Assembly: GCF_002217655.1 (NCBI RefSeq)
Contig: NZ_NEWK01000002.1
Span: forward strand, 1,427,164 to 1,491,163
Length of the DNA stretch: 64,000 nt
Direction: 5' to 3'
From: Geobacillus thermocatenulatus
GTDB lineage: Bacteria; Bacillota; Bacilli; Bacillales; Anoxybacillaceae
Both the position numbers and the translations under genes were made by a program. Positions 44,951 to 53,369 of this stretch are shown here, in pieces (position 1 is the first letter of the stretch; each line of letters begins with the position of its first letter). Under the pieces are notes generated by a model. That model was not told the origin of the DNA. It searched no databases and was given only the letters and a program-made list of their open reading frames with translations.

Positions 44951-45279
44951 CCCAATCCCTCCTATGCCAGCTAATTACTTTTGTTGTATAACACACAACC
45001 AAATAATATTATAAAATATTACACATTTCGGCTTCAATAATTTTTTTATATATCATTTTTTTCTGCATTTTCTTTATATCACCCCACTTGTCCTTGTATA
45101 AAAAATAAATGGTTTGTTCCTATATTTTTTCAAAATAACTTTCAAACAAAAAATGATAGGATGAGGCAAGGCGGGTGAATCCGAACGGTCGTCTCCCCAC
45201 GCCGCAGGATCCCAATCCTTGAGACCTTGAGCACGGGCCCCATCTCCCCCAATGATCCCCATCTGAATCGCCGCAAGCG
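44951..45279. other. Gene-free stretch upstream of the symporter
   Basis: The first 180 bases are AT-rich. From about 45165 to 45275 a GC-rich segment (GGCGGGTGAATCCGAACGG...) has the look of structured RNA or a gene remnant, but I could not assign it to a riboswitch class. Confidence 0.4.
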
Positions 45280-45315
45280 CAAAGCCGAACACACAGAACA
45301 ACGTGTTCGGCTTTG
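45280..45315 (-). terminator. Terminator of the 54-residue membrane protein
   Basis: AAAGCCGAACAC/GTGTTCGGCTTT stem; the minus-strand gene ends 8 bases before it. T-tract is weak on that strand and better on the plus strand. Confidence 0.6.
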
Positions 45316-45322
45316 GCTTTTG

Positions 45323-45487
45323 TTACATATAGCCGATGAGAAACACGACAAAACCCGCTAATCCGACCGATGCGACGAAGAGGCCAAAGGCGATCCGTTT
45401 CGCGGCTTTGCTCTTTTGGACAACGCCATACACGAACAACACGATCGACACGACCAACAAAAGCAAAATGAGAGACGAAATGCTCAC
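45323..45487 (-). CDS. Small two-helix membrane protein
   Basis: 54 residues, read directly: helix 1 SLILLLLVVSIVLFVYGVV, a basic loop QKSKAAKRIAFG and helix 2 LFVASVGLAGFVVFLIGYM. GTG at 45487 follows AGGAGCG. Positive loop suggests a hairpin with both ends outside. No family recognised; the tidy ribosome site and downstream terminator argue it is real. Confidence 0.65.
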   Translation of the reverse strand: MSISSLILLLLVVSIVLFVYGVVQKSKAAKRIAFGLFVASVGLAGFVVFLIGYM

Positions 45488-45515
45488 GTTCAGCGCTCCT
45501 TATCGTGCACTGCCC

Positions 45516-45755
45516 CTAGGAAAGACAGCGTTTCTCCATCCGTGCCATCACAACCAGCGATTGATCCATTCCCACGAGAACCTCTTCCCGGTTGATGCCA
45601 TCCACCGCTCACGCCCCCGCAATTTCTTCCGAATTTCTGTTAATCTCATCGATAATGCGAATGATCCTCCGCGCATCGTCCATGTTGTCTTGAAAGAGTT
45701 CAACAATGCTGCCGACGGTTTTGAACGGCTCTTCCTGCAGCACCCGTTTGTCCAT
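45516..45755 (-). pseudogene. Remnant small gene interrupted by a TGA
   Basis: ATG 45755 opens 48 codons (MDKRVLQEEPFKTVGSIVEL...RNSEEIAGA), then TGA at 45609-45611, then the same frame continues 30 codons (VDGINREEVLVGMDQSLVVM). Not recognised; helical and acidic. It lies right against the right end of the TnpB element, so its upstream part or promoter may have been lost by the insertion. Confidence 0.35.
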
Positions 45756-45773
45756 GACTCCATTTTTCACAAA

Positions 45774-45940
45774 TTGACACTCCGCACGCCTAAAGGCGTG
45801 GGATTCTTGGGTCGTTTGCGTCCTCATCCATTTCTGGTTCGGACAACGCCCAAATTCAGGAGTGTGTCATCACCCCGTCCCATCGGGTTACGATGTACCC
45901 CAATGGGCGGCGCACCTGTGACCCGTGCGCTAGGTTCGAC
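45774..45940 (-). ncRNA. Putative omega RNA / right end of the TnpB element
   Basis: The right end carries the hairpin CCACGCCTTTAGGCGTG followed by GGAGTGTCAA, typical of IS200/IS605 right ends. In TnpB systems the guide RNA scaffold covers the 3' end of tnpB and this region, with the guide read from the flanking DNA (here from about 45773 downwards). Boundaries are inferred. Confidence 0.5.
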
Positions 45941-46986
45941 GGCAAAGCCCGAAATCGCTTTGGCGATGTTGATCGCGCCATTCAAGTCGGCGTGGAGAGT
46001 GTATCCACACCTTTGGCATCGAAAGCGGATGCCGTTTCGGTTCGCTTTCTCTCGATGACCACATTGACACGTTTGGCTCGTGTAGGTTGGATTCACCCAC
46101 TCCACCCGAATGCCCGCCATTTCCGCTTTATAGGCGATCATCGTTTGCAGTTGGTGAAATGACCAAGAGTGAAGGCTTCGCCCCGCTTCTTTGGCCGACT
46201 TTGCCCGTTTCCGAATCCCCGTCAACGCTTCCATCCGAATCACGCCAACACCGTTGGCGAGCGCAGCATTCACGATTTGACGGCTGATTTTGTGATTTTG
46301 ATCCTTCATCCAGCGGGACTCTTTGCGGCCGATTTTGCGAATCATATGAAGCTTCTTGGCTTGGCCCAGCCTTCGCCGCAAAGCCGCATATCGTCGACGT
46401 ACAAAGGCGCATTGGTTCCCTTTGAAAAACCACGATTTCGTTCCCACGCTGGCCACGGCGATATAGCGAAGCCCAAGGTCAACCCCCATCACCTTTGTTT
46501 CGTGCCGCGGTTCCACTTCAAATGTGACCGCAACAGCCAAGTACCATTTCGTTCTCTTTTTATAAAGCTTGGCGGCCCCTTGTTTGGCGGTTCCATCGAG
46601 CAGCCGATTCAGCCACGCTTCTTGATAGGGGCGCGTGACGACCGGCACGCCGATTCGCTTCTCCAGCGTGGGGAAGGAAACCGTGTAGAACGCTCCTTTC
46701 TTTTCCACCTTCACGTTTTGATTGTTAAAGCAACACCAGAATGTCCGGAACTTCTTTGTTTTCTGGTTTTTCTTTTGGGACTTCACTTCTCGAATCGTCT
46801 GATTCACGACGGCGCAAGGAAACCGCTGCGACGAAAACGCTTTAAATAATTTGCTCGTCGCTTGATTCAGCTTGGATTCAACAGCCAATTCGCAAACGCG
46901 GTATTCACTTCTGTCATCCGTTCATACATATCTTGTTTCACTTTCGTCGGCTTGTACAGGTCCAGCTTTAGTGTGATCGTGGGCAT
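45824..46986 (-). pseudogene. tnpB: TnpB RNA-guided endonuclease, frameshifted near codon 35
   Basis: ATG 46986 (after AAGGAGGTGAATCC) starts MPTITLKLDLYKPTKVKQDM and reads to a stop at 46867; the remaining 350 codons continue in another frame from about 46888. A one- or two-base indel near TGGCTGTTGAATCC explains this. All catalytic parts are otherwise intact: RuvC Asp in GVDLGLRYIAVAS, Glu in IRMEALTGIRKR, zinc finger CQCGHREKANRNG plus CQRCG, and final Asp in HADLNGAINIA. A nuclease made from an internal start would lack the N-terminal strand, so it is probably dead. Confidence 0.85.
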
Positions 46987-47105
46987 GGATTCACCTCCTT
47001 GCGACGATTACATGATATCGTTTTTTTTCATCATCATTCAATTATGAAGAAAACGGCTCGCTTTCATCCCACCCTTCAAGGAGTGGGCTTTCTCGCTCGC
47101 TGATC

Positions 47106-47174
47106 TGTAATGCCGCCTGTCCAAAACGTTTCCCATATTTTATCGACTTTATGGCGCAATTCGCCTGTGAGCAT
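47106..47174 (-). pseudogene. hsdM: First 23 codons of a type I methyltransferase gene (hsdM), cut by the TnpB element
   Basis: CACAAGGAGGTACATAGAAGCC precedes ATG 47174; the frame reads MLTGELRHKVDKIWETFWTG then GIT, the conserved N-terminus of HsdM. It then runs into the TnpB left end. No other hsdM, hsdS or hsdR sequence is present. Confidence 0.7.
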
Positions 47175-47302
47175 GGCTTCTATGTACCTCCTTGTGATTT
47201 CCAATCTCTATTATATACAGTTTTCGATACAAAAAGGGGAAGAAAAATATGTTTTATGCCGGTTGACGCTCAGAAAGACGGAGAATGGCTTTCTTTGTGG
47301 AA

Positions 47303-47342
47303 CAAAGAAACTCCCACTGTGCTTTGTTATGAAGTGGGAGTC
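47303..47342 (-). terminator. Terminator upstream of the hsdM remnant
   Basis: ACTCCCACT/AGTGGGAGT stem with TTTCTTTGTT on the minus strand, just after the open remnant that ends at 47345. Confidence 0.7.
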
Positions 47343-47344
47343 GT

Positions 47345-47568
47345 TCACCATAACCGTTCGAGGAATTCTTGCAAGTGGTGTGGATTCTCAATAGGATTGA
47401 TATCATCCAATCCCCAGTTTTGCAGGCGGATGAAATCTTTATCATGATGACTAAACAATGTCATTCGTTTTGTAAATGAAGAAAGCTCAACATAGTGTTC
47501 ATCATAGCTTATAAGATCGGGAGAATACGGTGGCAGTGTTTGATAAACAACAAGGCCGGATCAACCGG
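47345..47568 (-). pseudogene. 3' remnant of an unrecognised gene
   Basis: A start-less frame of about 74 codons on the minus strand (LPPYSPDLISYDEHYVELSS, FTKRMTLFSHHDKDFIRLQN, PIENPHHLQEFLERLW) ends at 47345 and is followed by a terminator. It begins at the RlmCD terminator. The LPPYSPDL string is reminiscent of IS630-type transposases but the rest does not fit. Its neighbour being an hsdM remnant, it may be left from a defence locus. Confidence 0.4.
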
Positions 47569-47571
47569 CCT
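47549..47571 (-). terminator. RlmCD terminator
   Basis: AGGCCGG/CCGGCCT stem with TTGAT loop and TGTTGTTT on the minus strand, seven bases past the stop. Confidence 0.75.
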
Positions 47572-47577
47572 GTTGCC

Positions 47578-48951
47578 TTATCTCAACCGCACCTTCGCCA
47601 CACACTCCACATGCGCCGTGTGTGGAAACATGTCCACTGGCTGGACTTCGATCGTTTCGTAGCCGCCGTCTTCTAAGATGCGCAAGTCGCGGGCGAGTGT
47701 CGCCGGGTTGCACGAGACGTAGACGACGCGGGGCGGCTTCATGGCGATGATCGTCTCAAGCAGCGAGGCGTCACAGCCTTTGCGCGGCGGGTCAACGACC
47801 AAGCAGTCAGCGCGGATGCCTTCTTGATACCAACGCGGGATGACGTCTTCGGCGGCGCCGACTTCGAAGGTGACGTTTTGGATGCCATTCAGCTCGGCGT
47901 TGCGCTTGGCGTCTTCGATCGCTTCAGGGACGATTTCGACGCCGTAGACATGCTTCGCTTTTCTCGCTAAAAAGAGCGAGATCGTGCCGATGCCGCAGTA
48001 GGCGTCCATGACCGTCTCCGATCCAGTCAGCTCAGCGTACTCGAGCGCTTTGTCGTACAGCACTTTCGTCTGTTCCGGATTGACTTGGTAAAACGAGCGG
48101 GCCGAGATGGCGAATTGGATGTCGCCGATGCGGTCGGTGATGTATTCGCTCCCCCATAACACCCGCGTTTTGGCGCCGAAAATGACGTTCGTCCGCTCGG
48201 GGTTGATGTTTTGCACGATCGATGTCACGTCCGGGATTTCACGGACGATGGCGCGGACGATTTCTTGTTCATGCGGCAAATGCTCGGTGCGGGTGATGAG
48301 CACGACCATCACCTCGCCTGTTGACGCGCCATAGCGGGCGACAATATGGCGAAGAACGCCTTTGTGCGTGGTTTCGTCGTACGGGGGAATGCCATAACGC
48401 TCGGCGATGCGCTTCACCGTCTGAACGACGACATCGTTTTTCTCTTGTTGGATGAGACAGGCATCCATATCGATAATCTCATGGCTCCGTTCTTTGTAAA
48501 AGCCCGCGACCAAGCCCCCTTCGCGCTCGCCGACCGGCACTTGCGCCTTGTTTCGGTACCGCCATGGGTTTGCCATCCCGATGGCGGGATGGACCGCGAC
48601 CCCATCGAGCTTGCCGATGCGGGTGAGCACTTCCTTCACTTGTTTTTCTTTCGCTTTCAGCTGGCCCTCGTAGCTTACATGCTGCAACTGGCAGCCGCCG
48701 CATTGGCGATAGACGGGGCACGGCGGCTCGACGCGGTCCGGGCTCGGTTCGTACAACTCCACAAGACGGCCGTACCCGTACCCTTTTTTCACTTTGATCG
48801 CTTTCACCTTCGCCCGCTCGCCAGGGAGCGCGTGTTTCACGAACAAGGGAAAGCCGTCGACTTTCGCCACCCCGAGACCGTCGTGGGTCAAATCCGTGAA
48901 TACGACGTCATAATATTCATTTTTGGCGACCGGTGCTTGCTGCTTCGTCAT
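47578..48951 (-). CDS. rlmCD: 23S rRNA (uracil-C5)-methyltransferase RlmCD
   Basis: 457 residues. TRAM domain about 10-65 ([20 protein letters not shown]), Fe-S Cys [15 protein letters not shown] near 80, SAM site [15 protein letters not shown] near 315, [14 protein letters not shown], nucleophile in [13 protein letters not shown] and catalytic Glu in [14 protein letters not shown] at 48951 follows AAAGGAGACGG. Methylates 23S rRNA at the equivalents of U747 and U1939 if it is the YefA orthologue, as its closeness to dagK (as in Bacillus) suggests. Confidence 0.93.
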   Translation of the reverse strand: MTKQQAPVAKNEYYDVVFTDLTHDGLGVAKVDGFPLFVKHALPGERAKVKAIKVKKGYGYGRLVELYEPSPDRVEPPCPVYRQCGGCQLQHVSYEGQLKAKEKQVKEVLTRIGKLDGVAVHPAIGMANPWRYRNKAQVPVGEREGGLVAGFYKERSHEIIDMDACLIQQEKNDVVVQTVKRIAERYGIPPYDETTHKGVLRHIVARYGASTGEVMVVLITRTEHLPHEQEIVRAIVREIPDVTSIVQNINPERTNVIFGAKTRVLWGSEYITDRIGDIQFAISARSFYQVNPEQTKVLYDKALEYAELTGSETVMDAYCGIGTISLFLARKAKHVYGVEIVPEAIEDAKRNAELNGIQNVTFEVGAAEDVIPRWYQEGIRADCLVVDPPRKGCDASLLETIIAMKPPRVVYVSCNPATLARDLRILEDGGYETIEVQPVDMFPHTAHVECVAKVRLR

Positions 48952-49018
48952 GTCCGTCTCCTTTCTGCCGATCGGTTTGTACAGTTTAGAGTTCCCTTCT
49001 TGAGCAAGAGGCATAAGA

Positions 49019-49045
49019 AAAGAACAGGCTCATCTTCCTGTTCTC
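49019..49045 (-). terminator. dagK terminator
   Basis: AGAACAGG/CCTGTTCT stem with TTTCTTA, overlapping the dagK stop codon. Confidence 0.7.
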
Positions 49046-49950
49046 ACTTGTTCCGCCTTGTCTTTCGGCATGATGACTTCCAAATGGCGGTACAAATTGA
49101 CGAACTCCCCTGGAAGCATGCCGCCGAATTCGCCGTCTAAGTTCAGCTGCATCGGCGAATGCACCTTCACCCGGTTTGCTTTCGTGTAAATGATATGCGG
49201 GTCGTTGATATGCTCGCCGCGCGCGGCGAGCGTGACAAGGCGAATGAATTCGGCCAAGTTCGTTTTCTTGACGATGATAAAATCAAACAGGCCGTCATTG
49301 AGTGACGAATCGGGCGCGAGCTTTTCAAAGCCGCCGACCGAGTTGGTCAGCGAAACTAAAAACATCATGATGTCGCCTTCAAATAATTTGCCGTCATACT
49401 CAATTTGCGCCTCTGTTGCCTTAATCGACGGAAGCATTTCAATTCCTTTTAAGTAGTAGGCCAGCTGCCCGAGCATCGTCTTCAGCTTGCTCGGCACTTC
49501 GTAGGTGAGCTCGGTCAGGCGCCCGCCGCCGGCGATGTTGATGAAATAGCGTGTTTTGTCTTCGTTCGTCACACAGCCGATGTCAATCGGGACGGGCTCG
49601 CCCGTGGCGATCACCTCGCACGCCCCTTCGATCGAGCGCGGCACGCCGATGGCGCGGGCGAAGTCATTCGTCGTGCCGACGGGGATCACGCCCAATTTCG
49701 GCCGATGCAGCTGATCGGCGATGCCGTTGACGACTTCATTGATCGTTCCGTCGCCCCCTGCGGCGACGACGAGATCAAATTCCCGCAGGACGGCCTGGCG
49801 CGCCGCTTTCGTCGCATCCCCCGGCCCTTCGGTCGCATGGCATGACGTTTCATAGCCCACTTTTTCCAACCGCACGAGCACATCAGGCAAATGGCGCTTA
49901 AACAGCTCCCGCCCTGATGTCGGATTGTAAATTATTCGAGCTCGTTTCAT
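49030..49950 (-). CDS. dagK: Diacylglycerol kinase DagK
   Basis: 306 residues. RIIYNPTSGRELFKRHLPDV at the start, catalytic-domain motif VVAAGGDGTINEVVNGIADQ near 62, GVIPVGTTNDFARAIGVPRS near 90 and NLDGEFGGMLPGEFVN at the end. Soluble kinase that phosphorylates diacylglycerol released when lipoteichoic acid is made. ATG at 49950 after GAGAAGG. Sits next to rlmCD as in many Bacilli. Confidence 0.95.
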   Translation of the reverse strand: MKRARIIYNPTSGRELFKRHLPDVLVRLEKVGYETSCHATEGPGDATKAARQAVLREFDLVVAAGGDGTINEVVNGIADQLHRPKLGVIPVGTTNDFARAIGVPRSIEGACEVIATGEPVPIDIGCVTNEDKTRYFINIAGGGRLTELTYEVPSKLKTMLGQLAYYLKGIEMLPSIKATEAQIEYDGKLFEGDIMMFLVSLTNSVGGFEKLAPDSSLNDGLFDFIIVKKTNLAEFIRLVTLAARGEHINDPHIIYTKANRVKVHSPMQLNLDGEFGGMLPGEFVNLYRHLEVIMPKDKAEQVRTGR

Positions 49951-50053
49951 CCTTCTCAACCTACTTCCTTTTTTTCCATTCCACCCGTTCCCATCATAGC
50001 GAAACAATGCTTGATGCGCAACTCCGACGAATGTCGTGAACAAGGCGGAGAGA

Positions 50054-50086
50054 AACAGCGCCCTTGTTTCAAGGGAAGGGCGCTGT
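50054..50086 (-). terminator. floT operon terminator
   Basis: AGCGCCCTT/AAGGGCGCT stem followed by GTTTCTCT on the minus strand, after floT. Confidence 0.7.
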
Positions 50087-50099
50087 TGGAGGATAGGCG

Positions 50100-51623
50100 T
50101 TATTCTGTTGTCTTCGCCTCTTGAGACGATGCTGGCGCGCCGAGCGGCTGGGAATACGCGGGTGCCCCCCCTTGGGCGATGTTCTCAAGGAGCTGTTTCA
50201 CATCGATGCCCGTCGACGCTTTCAACGTCTCCTGCAAGCTCGCCATTAAGTTGGTCGCATAGCCCGTGACGCGGTTGGCGCCGCCCCCCGCTCCTGAGCC
50301 GGTGTCGACGATCGTCAGCTTCTCGATGTTCGAAAGCGGGCTCGCCACCTGCTTCGCGTATTCCGGAAGCATCTTGATGATCATGTCGAGCACGGCCGCT
50401 TGGCCGTAGCGCTCGAACGCTTCGGCGATCTTTTGTTTCGCTTCCGCTTCGGCGAGACCTTTCAGGCGAATGATTTCTGCTTCCGCTTCCCCTTTTGCTT
50501 TCTCCGCCTCGGCTTTCGCCAACCCGTCGAGGCGGACGCGCTCCGCTTCCGCTTTCGCCAGCGTTTCGACGCGATATTTTTGCGCATCGGCTTCGGCGAT
50601 TTGCTTCGCCTTTTCCGCCGCCGCTTTTTGTTCAATCGCATAACGCTCGGCGTCGGCTTTTTTCTTCACTTCCGAATCGTATTGCCGCTCGCGGCGCAAA
50701 ATTTCTTTTTCTTCCAACTCAATTTGCTTTTGCCGCTCGATGATTTTAATTTGCATTTGCTGCGCTGTGACTTCCTGCTTCGCCTTCGCTTCTTCGAGAT
50801 GGTACGCCTGGTCGGCGCGCGCTTTGGCGATGTCTTGTTCGCGGCGGAACTCGGCGAGCTTCAGTTGGTTGATTTTCTCCGCTTCGGCGATTTCCGTCAG
50901 CCGCTCGAGCTCGGCTTTGCGCGCTTCCTTGTCCGCTTCGGCGCGCTTGATGCGCGTCTCTTTTTCCGCCTCGGCTGTCGCGATGTCGGCGTCGCGCTTC
51001 ACTTGGGCGATGCGCGGTTTCCCGAGTGCATCAAGGTAGCCGTTTTTGTCGCGCACGTCTTTAATCGTAAACGAGACGATGACGAGCCCCATTTTCGCCA
51101 AATCTTGCGACGCGACGCGCTGCACTTCCTGTGAAAACTTGTCGCGGTTTTTGTAAATTTCCTCCACCGTCATCGACCCGAGAATGGAGCGGAGATGTCC
51201 TTCGAGCACTTCTTTCGCTTCGTTTTCCATATCTTGTCTTGTTTTCCCTAAAAACTGCTCGGCCGCGGTCGCGATTTCGCCGATTGAGCTGCCGACTTTA
51301 ATGATCGCCACCCCGTCCGCCATCACGGGCACGCCTTGTTCCGTGTACACTTCGGGCGTTTGCACGTCAAGCTTGATCGACAATAGGCTCAGCGGCTCGG
51401 CCTGTTGGAAAATCGGCACGACAAACGTGCCGCCGCCGCGGACGATTTTGATTTTGTTTCCCGATTCATCGACATGAACGTTTTTGCTTCCTAAGTAGCT
51501 GCCCGTCACAATGAGCGCCTCGTCCGGCCCGACCGTGCGGTAGCGGGCGATAAAAATGGCAATAAGTCCGACAAGAAGTAAGACGACGACGCCGATCACG
51601 ACAAGCCATGGCGCAATAGTCAT
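50100..51623 (-). CDS. floT: Flotillin-like protein FloT
   Basis: 507 residues. N-terminal membrane hairpin (APWLVVIGVVVLLLVGLIAI), SPFH domain to about 200 (YRTVGPDEALIVTGSYLGSK), then a long Glu/Ala-Lys-rich coiled coil from 200 to 420 (repeated AEAEK, KAEAERVRL) and a flexible C-terminus (GAPAYSQPLGAP). Forms lipid-domain scaffolds in the membrane with the NfeD partner encoded just upstream. Expressed from a SigW promoter, so part of the envelope-stress response. Confidence 0.95.
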   Translation of the reverse strand: MTIAPWLVVIGVVVLLLVGLIAIFIARYRTVGPDEALIVTGSYLGSKNVHVDESGNKIKIVRGGGTFVVPIFQQAEPLSLLSIKLDVQTPEVYTEQGVPVMADGVAIIKVGSSIGEIATAAEQFLGKTRQDMENEAKEVLEGHLRSILGSMTVEEIYKNRDKFSQEVQRVASQDLAKMGLVIVSFTIKDVRDKNGYLDALGKPRIAQVKRDADIATAEAEKETRIKRAEADKEARKAELERLTEIAEAEKINQLKLAEFRREQDIAKARADQAYHLEEAKAKQEVTAQQMQIKIIERQKQIELEEKEILRRERQYDSEVKKKADAERYAIEQKAAAEKAKQIAEADAQKYRVETLAKAEAERVRLDGLAKAEAEKAKGEAEAEIIRLKGLAEAEAKQKIAEAFERYGQAAVLDMIIKMLPEYAKQVASPLSNIEKLTIVDTGSGAGGGANRVTGYATNLMASLQETLKASTGIDVKQLLENIAQGGAPAYSQPLGAPASSQEAKTTE

Positions 51624-51644
51624 CACTTTTTCCCCTTTCTTTGT

Positions 51645-52184
51645 TTAAATCAAAACATGATACGGATCACACTTCGCCACTACAGCAACGCCGTTTTCCA
51701 TTTGCACGATGACGACTTCTTCCCCCGCAGCGATTTCCTCAAGATGGAGGCTTTTCGCTGGTTTCGCCACCGCCCCGCTTTTGCGGGAGATGAGAATTTC
51801 TCCAAATCCATCAGGCGGCACGGGGACGATCACTTTCGCGAGCGATCCTTCCAAGTCAGCGTCCGTATACCCGAGCGATGCCTCAGCCGAACGGAGCGGC
51901 AAAAAAACGAAAAAGTGCAACAGCAACACAGCCACAAGCGCCACGCCGATGGCAAGCCACAGAACCAAGCTCGATGCCCAGTCTGTGTACCATTCCCCCA
52001 GCAATCCGACCGCGCTGCCAATAATGAAAAACGATAAGACGAGCTGCGGGCTAAACAGCGGATGATCAGCCACATCAAACAAACCGTCAAGCACATCGCT
52101 GAAGAAAAAATACAAAACCGTCAACAGTGCACTGACCACCAGCACCGCTCCGTAGATGACTTCAGGCGGATAGCCGAACCACAC
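51645..52184 (-). CDS. yuaF: NfeD-family membrane protein YuaF
   Basis: 179 residues. Three membrane helices in the first 100 residues (VIYGAVLVVSALLTVLYFFF, VLSFFIIGSAVGLLGEWY, LVLWLAIGVALVAVLLLHFF), then a C-terminal OB-fold domain (GSLAKVIVPVPPDGFGEILI, EEVVIVQMENGVAVV). Partner of FloT in B. subtilis, first gene of the same SigW operon. GTG start follows GGAGGGGAGGGGG. Confidence 0.92.
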   Translation of the reverse strand: MWFGYPPEVIYGAVLVVSALLTVLYFFFSDVLDGLFDVADHPLFSPQLVLSFFIIGSAVGLLGEWYTDWASSLVLWLAIGVALVAVLLLHFFVFLPLRSAEASLGYTDADLEGSLAKVIVPVPPDGFGEILISRKSGAVAKPAKSLHLEEIAAGEEVVIVQMENGVAVVAKCDPYHVLI

Positions 52185-52216
52185 CCCCCTCCCCTCCTTT
52201 CGCCTTTACCTATTGA

Positions 52217-52242
52217 TACGGGCGAGGCAACGGTTGGTTTCA
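52217..52242 (-). promoter_or_regulatory. SigW promoter of yuaF-floT
   Basis: Minus strand TGAAAC (52237-52242), exactly 16 bases, CGTA (52217-52220): perfect match to the SigW consensus, 33 bases before yuaF. Confidence 0.85.
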
Positions 52243-52389
52243 TCATTTTTCCAATGTCATCAAAATTCGACAATCCTCCTTGATTTCCTTCTTCTAACAG
52301 CAGAAAAAATGCAGGGAGACCGGCAGGATTTTGCATAGTGCAAGGCGAATCAAGCTATGCGAATCTAAAAACATATCGGGAGGGAGACC

Positions 52390-53268
52390 ATGTCAGAAAC
52401 GCGCATTGACCACGATCGCCTGTTTAAAGAGTTGTTGAGCACCTTTTTTGAAGAATTTGTTCTCCTCTTCTTTCCTCACGTACACGAACAGATTGACTTT
52501 CACTACCTTTCCTTTTTATCAGAAGAAGTGCTGACCGATGTCACCGCGGGTGAAAAACATCGAGTCGATTTATTGGTCGAGACGAAGCTGAGAGGAGAAG
52601 ATGGACTGATCGTCGTCCACATCGAACATCAAAGCTACATCCAATCCTCGTTTTCAGAGCGAATGTTCATTTATTTTAGCCGCTTGTTTCAAAAACACCG
52701 CCGCCGCATTCTTCCGATCGCCATCTTCAGCTATGATGCCATCCGCGATGAACCATCTTCATTCACCGTTGCGTTTCCGTTTTTGACCGTTCTCGATTTC
52801 CGCTTTTTGACGGTGGAATTGTCCAAACTCCCATGGCGCACATACATCCGCCATGACAACCCGGTCGCTGCCGCTCTGTTAAGCAAAATGGGGTATAATG
52901 AAGAGGAGAAGGTGGAAGTGAAAAAGGAATTTTTGCGCATGCTCGTCCGCCTCGAGCTCGATGAGGCGAGACAGCGTCTGTTGTTCGGCTTTTTCGAAAC
53001 GTATTTGCGGTTATCGGAGGAAGAAGAAGTCCGATTGCGAAATGAGGTGAAGACCATGGAGGAAAAGGAGGCTGCCAAAGTCATGGAACTCATCGTGTCA
53101 TACGAACAGAAAGGCATGGAAAAAGGAATGGAGAAAGGAATGGAGAAAGGAATGGAGAAAGCAAAGCTGGATGTTGCGAAAAGAATGTTGGCAAAAGGAT
53201 TTGATGCTGACACGATCCATGAACTGACCGGACTGCCGCTGGAAACGATTGAACAATTGAAGCCATGA
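52390..53268 (+). CDS. Rpn-family PD-(D/E)XK nuclease / putative transposase
   Basis: 292 residues. N-terminal HDRLFKELLSTFFEEFVLLF, then VDLLVETKLRGEDGLIVVHI with EHQS, which carries the Asp, Glu and His-Gln of the nuclease core. The C-terminal part is helical (RNEVKTMEEKEAAKVMELIV) with four GMEK units just before a basic end and a small helix-turn-helix-like tail (FDADTIHELTGLPLETIEQL). Rpn proteins cut DNA and promote recombination; recent work ties them to phage defence with a variable C-terminus. Start after CGGGAGGGAG. Confidence 0.85.
   Translation: MSETRIDHDRLFKELLSTFFEEFVLLFFPHVHEQIDFHYLSFLSEEVLTDVTAGEKHRVDLLVETKLRGEDGLIVVHIEHQSYIQSSFSERMFIYFSRLFQKHRRRILPIAIFSYDAIRDEPSSFTVAFPFLTVLDFRFLTVELSKLPWRTYIRHDNPVAAALLSKMGYNEEEKVEVKKEFLRMLVRLELDEARQRLLFGFFETYLRLSEEEEVRLRNEVKTMEEKEAAKVMELIVSYEQKGMEKGMEKGMEKGMEKAKLDVAKRMLAKGFDADTIHELTGLPLETIEQLKP
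53113..53160 (+). repeat. In-frame 12-bp tandem repeat in rpn
   Basis: GGCATGGAAAAA then GGAATGGAGAAA three times, each encoding Gly-Met-Glu-Lys. Copy number changes by slippage would lengthen or shorten the linker without a frameshift. Confidence 0.85.
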
Positions 53269-53278
53269 GAAGGCAAAC

Positions 53279-53353
53279 CCCTTCTCCCTGAATCATTCGG
53301 GTTGCCGCCCCCCATTTCCCCAAACTTTGGAACATCTTCAGGGAGAAGGTCTT
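53279..53353 (+). terminator. Long-loop terminator after rpn
   Basis: CCTTCTCCCTGAA and TTCAGGGAGAAGG are perfectly complementary across about 44 bases and are followed by TCTTTT. Confidence 0.6.
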
Positions 53354-53369
53354 TTCATCGTTCTTCGCT

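Larger units (their letters stand above)
45774..47105 (-). mobile_element. IS200/IS605-type element with TnpB only (IS1341 group)
   Basis: Left end hairpin GCCCACTCCTTGAAGGGTGGG (47070-47090), tnpB, and right end hairpin at 45782-45803. No tnpA, so it would need a TnpA in trans. The left boundary can be placed to a few bases because it splits an hsdM reading frame after codon 23. Confidence 0.75.

Noticed and set aside
45165-45275. GC-rich segment with GGGTGAATCC reminiscent of c-di-AMP or cobalamin riboswitches
   Set aside because: Only one short block matches; the other conserved cores are absent and no suitable gene follows on the same strand.
44951-45280. Glycine riboswitch before the AGCS symporter
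   Set aside because: No paired GGAGAG...CACCGAAGG cores seen in either strand.
45074-45301. 75-residue minus-strand frame
   Set aside because: Starts inside the terminator hairpin of the small membrane gene and has no ribosome site.
53113-53160. CRISPR-like short repeats
   Set aside because: The 12-bp units are contiguous and in frame in a coding region; no spacers. No CRISPR array seen elsewhere in the window.
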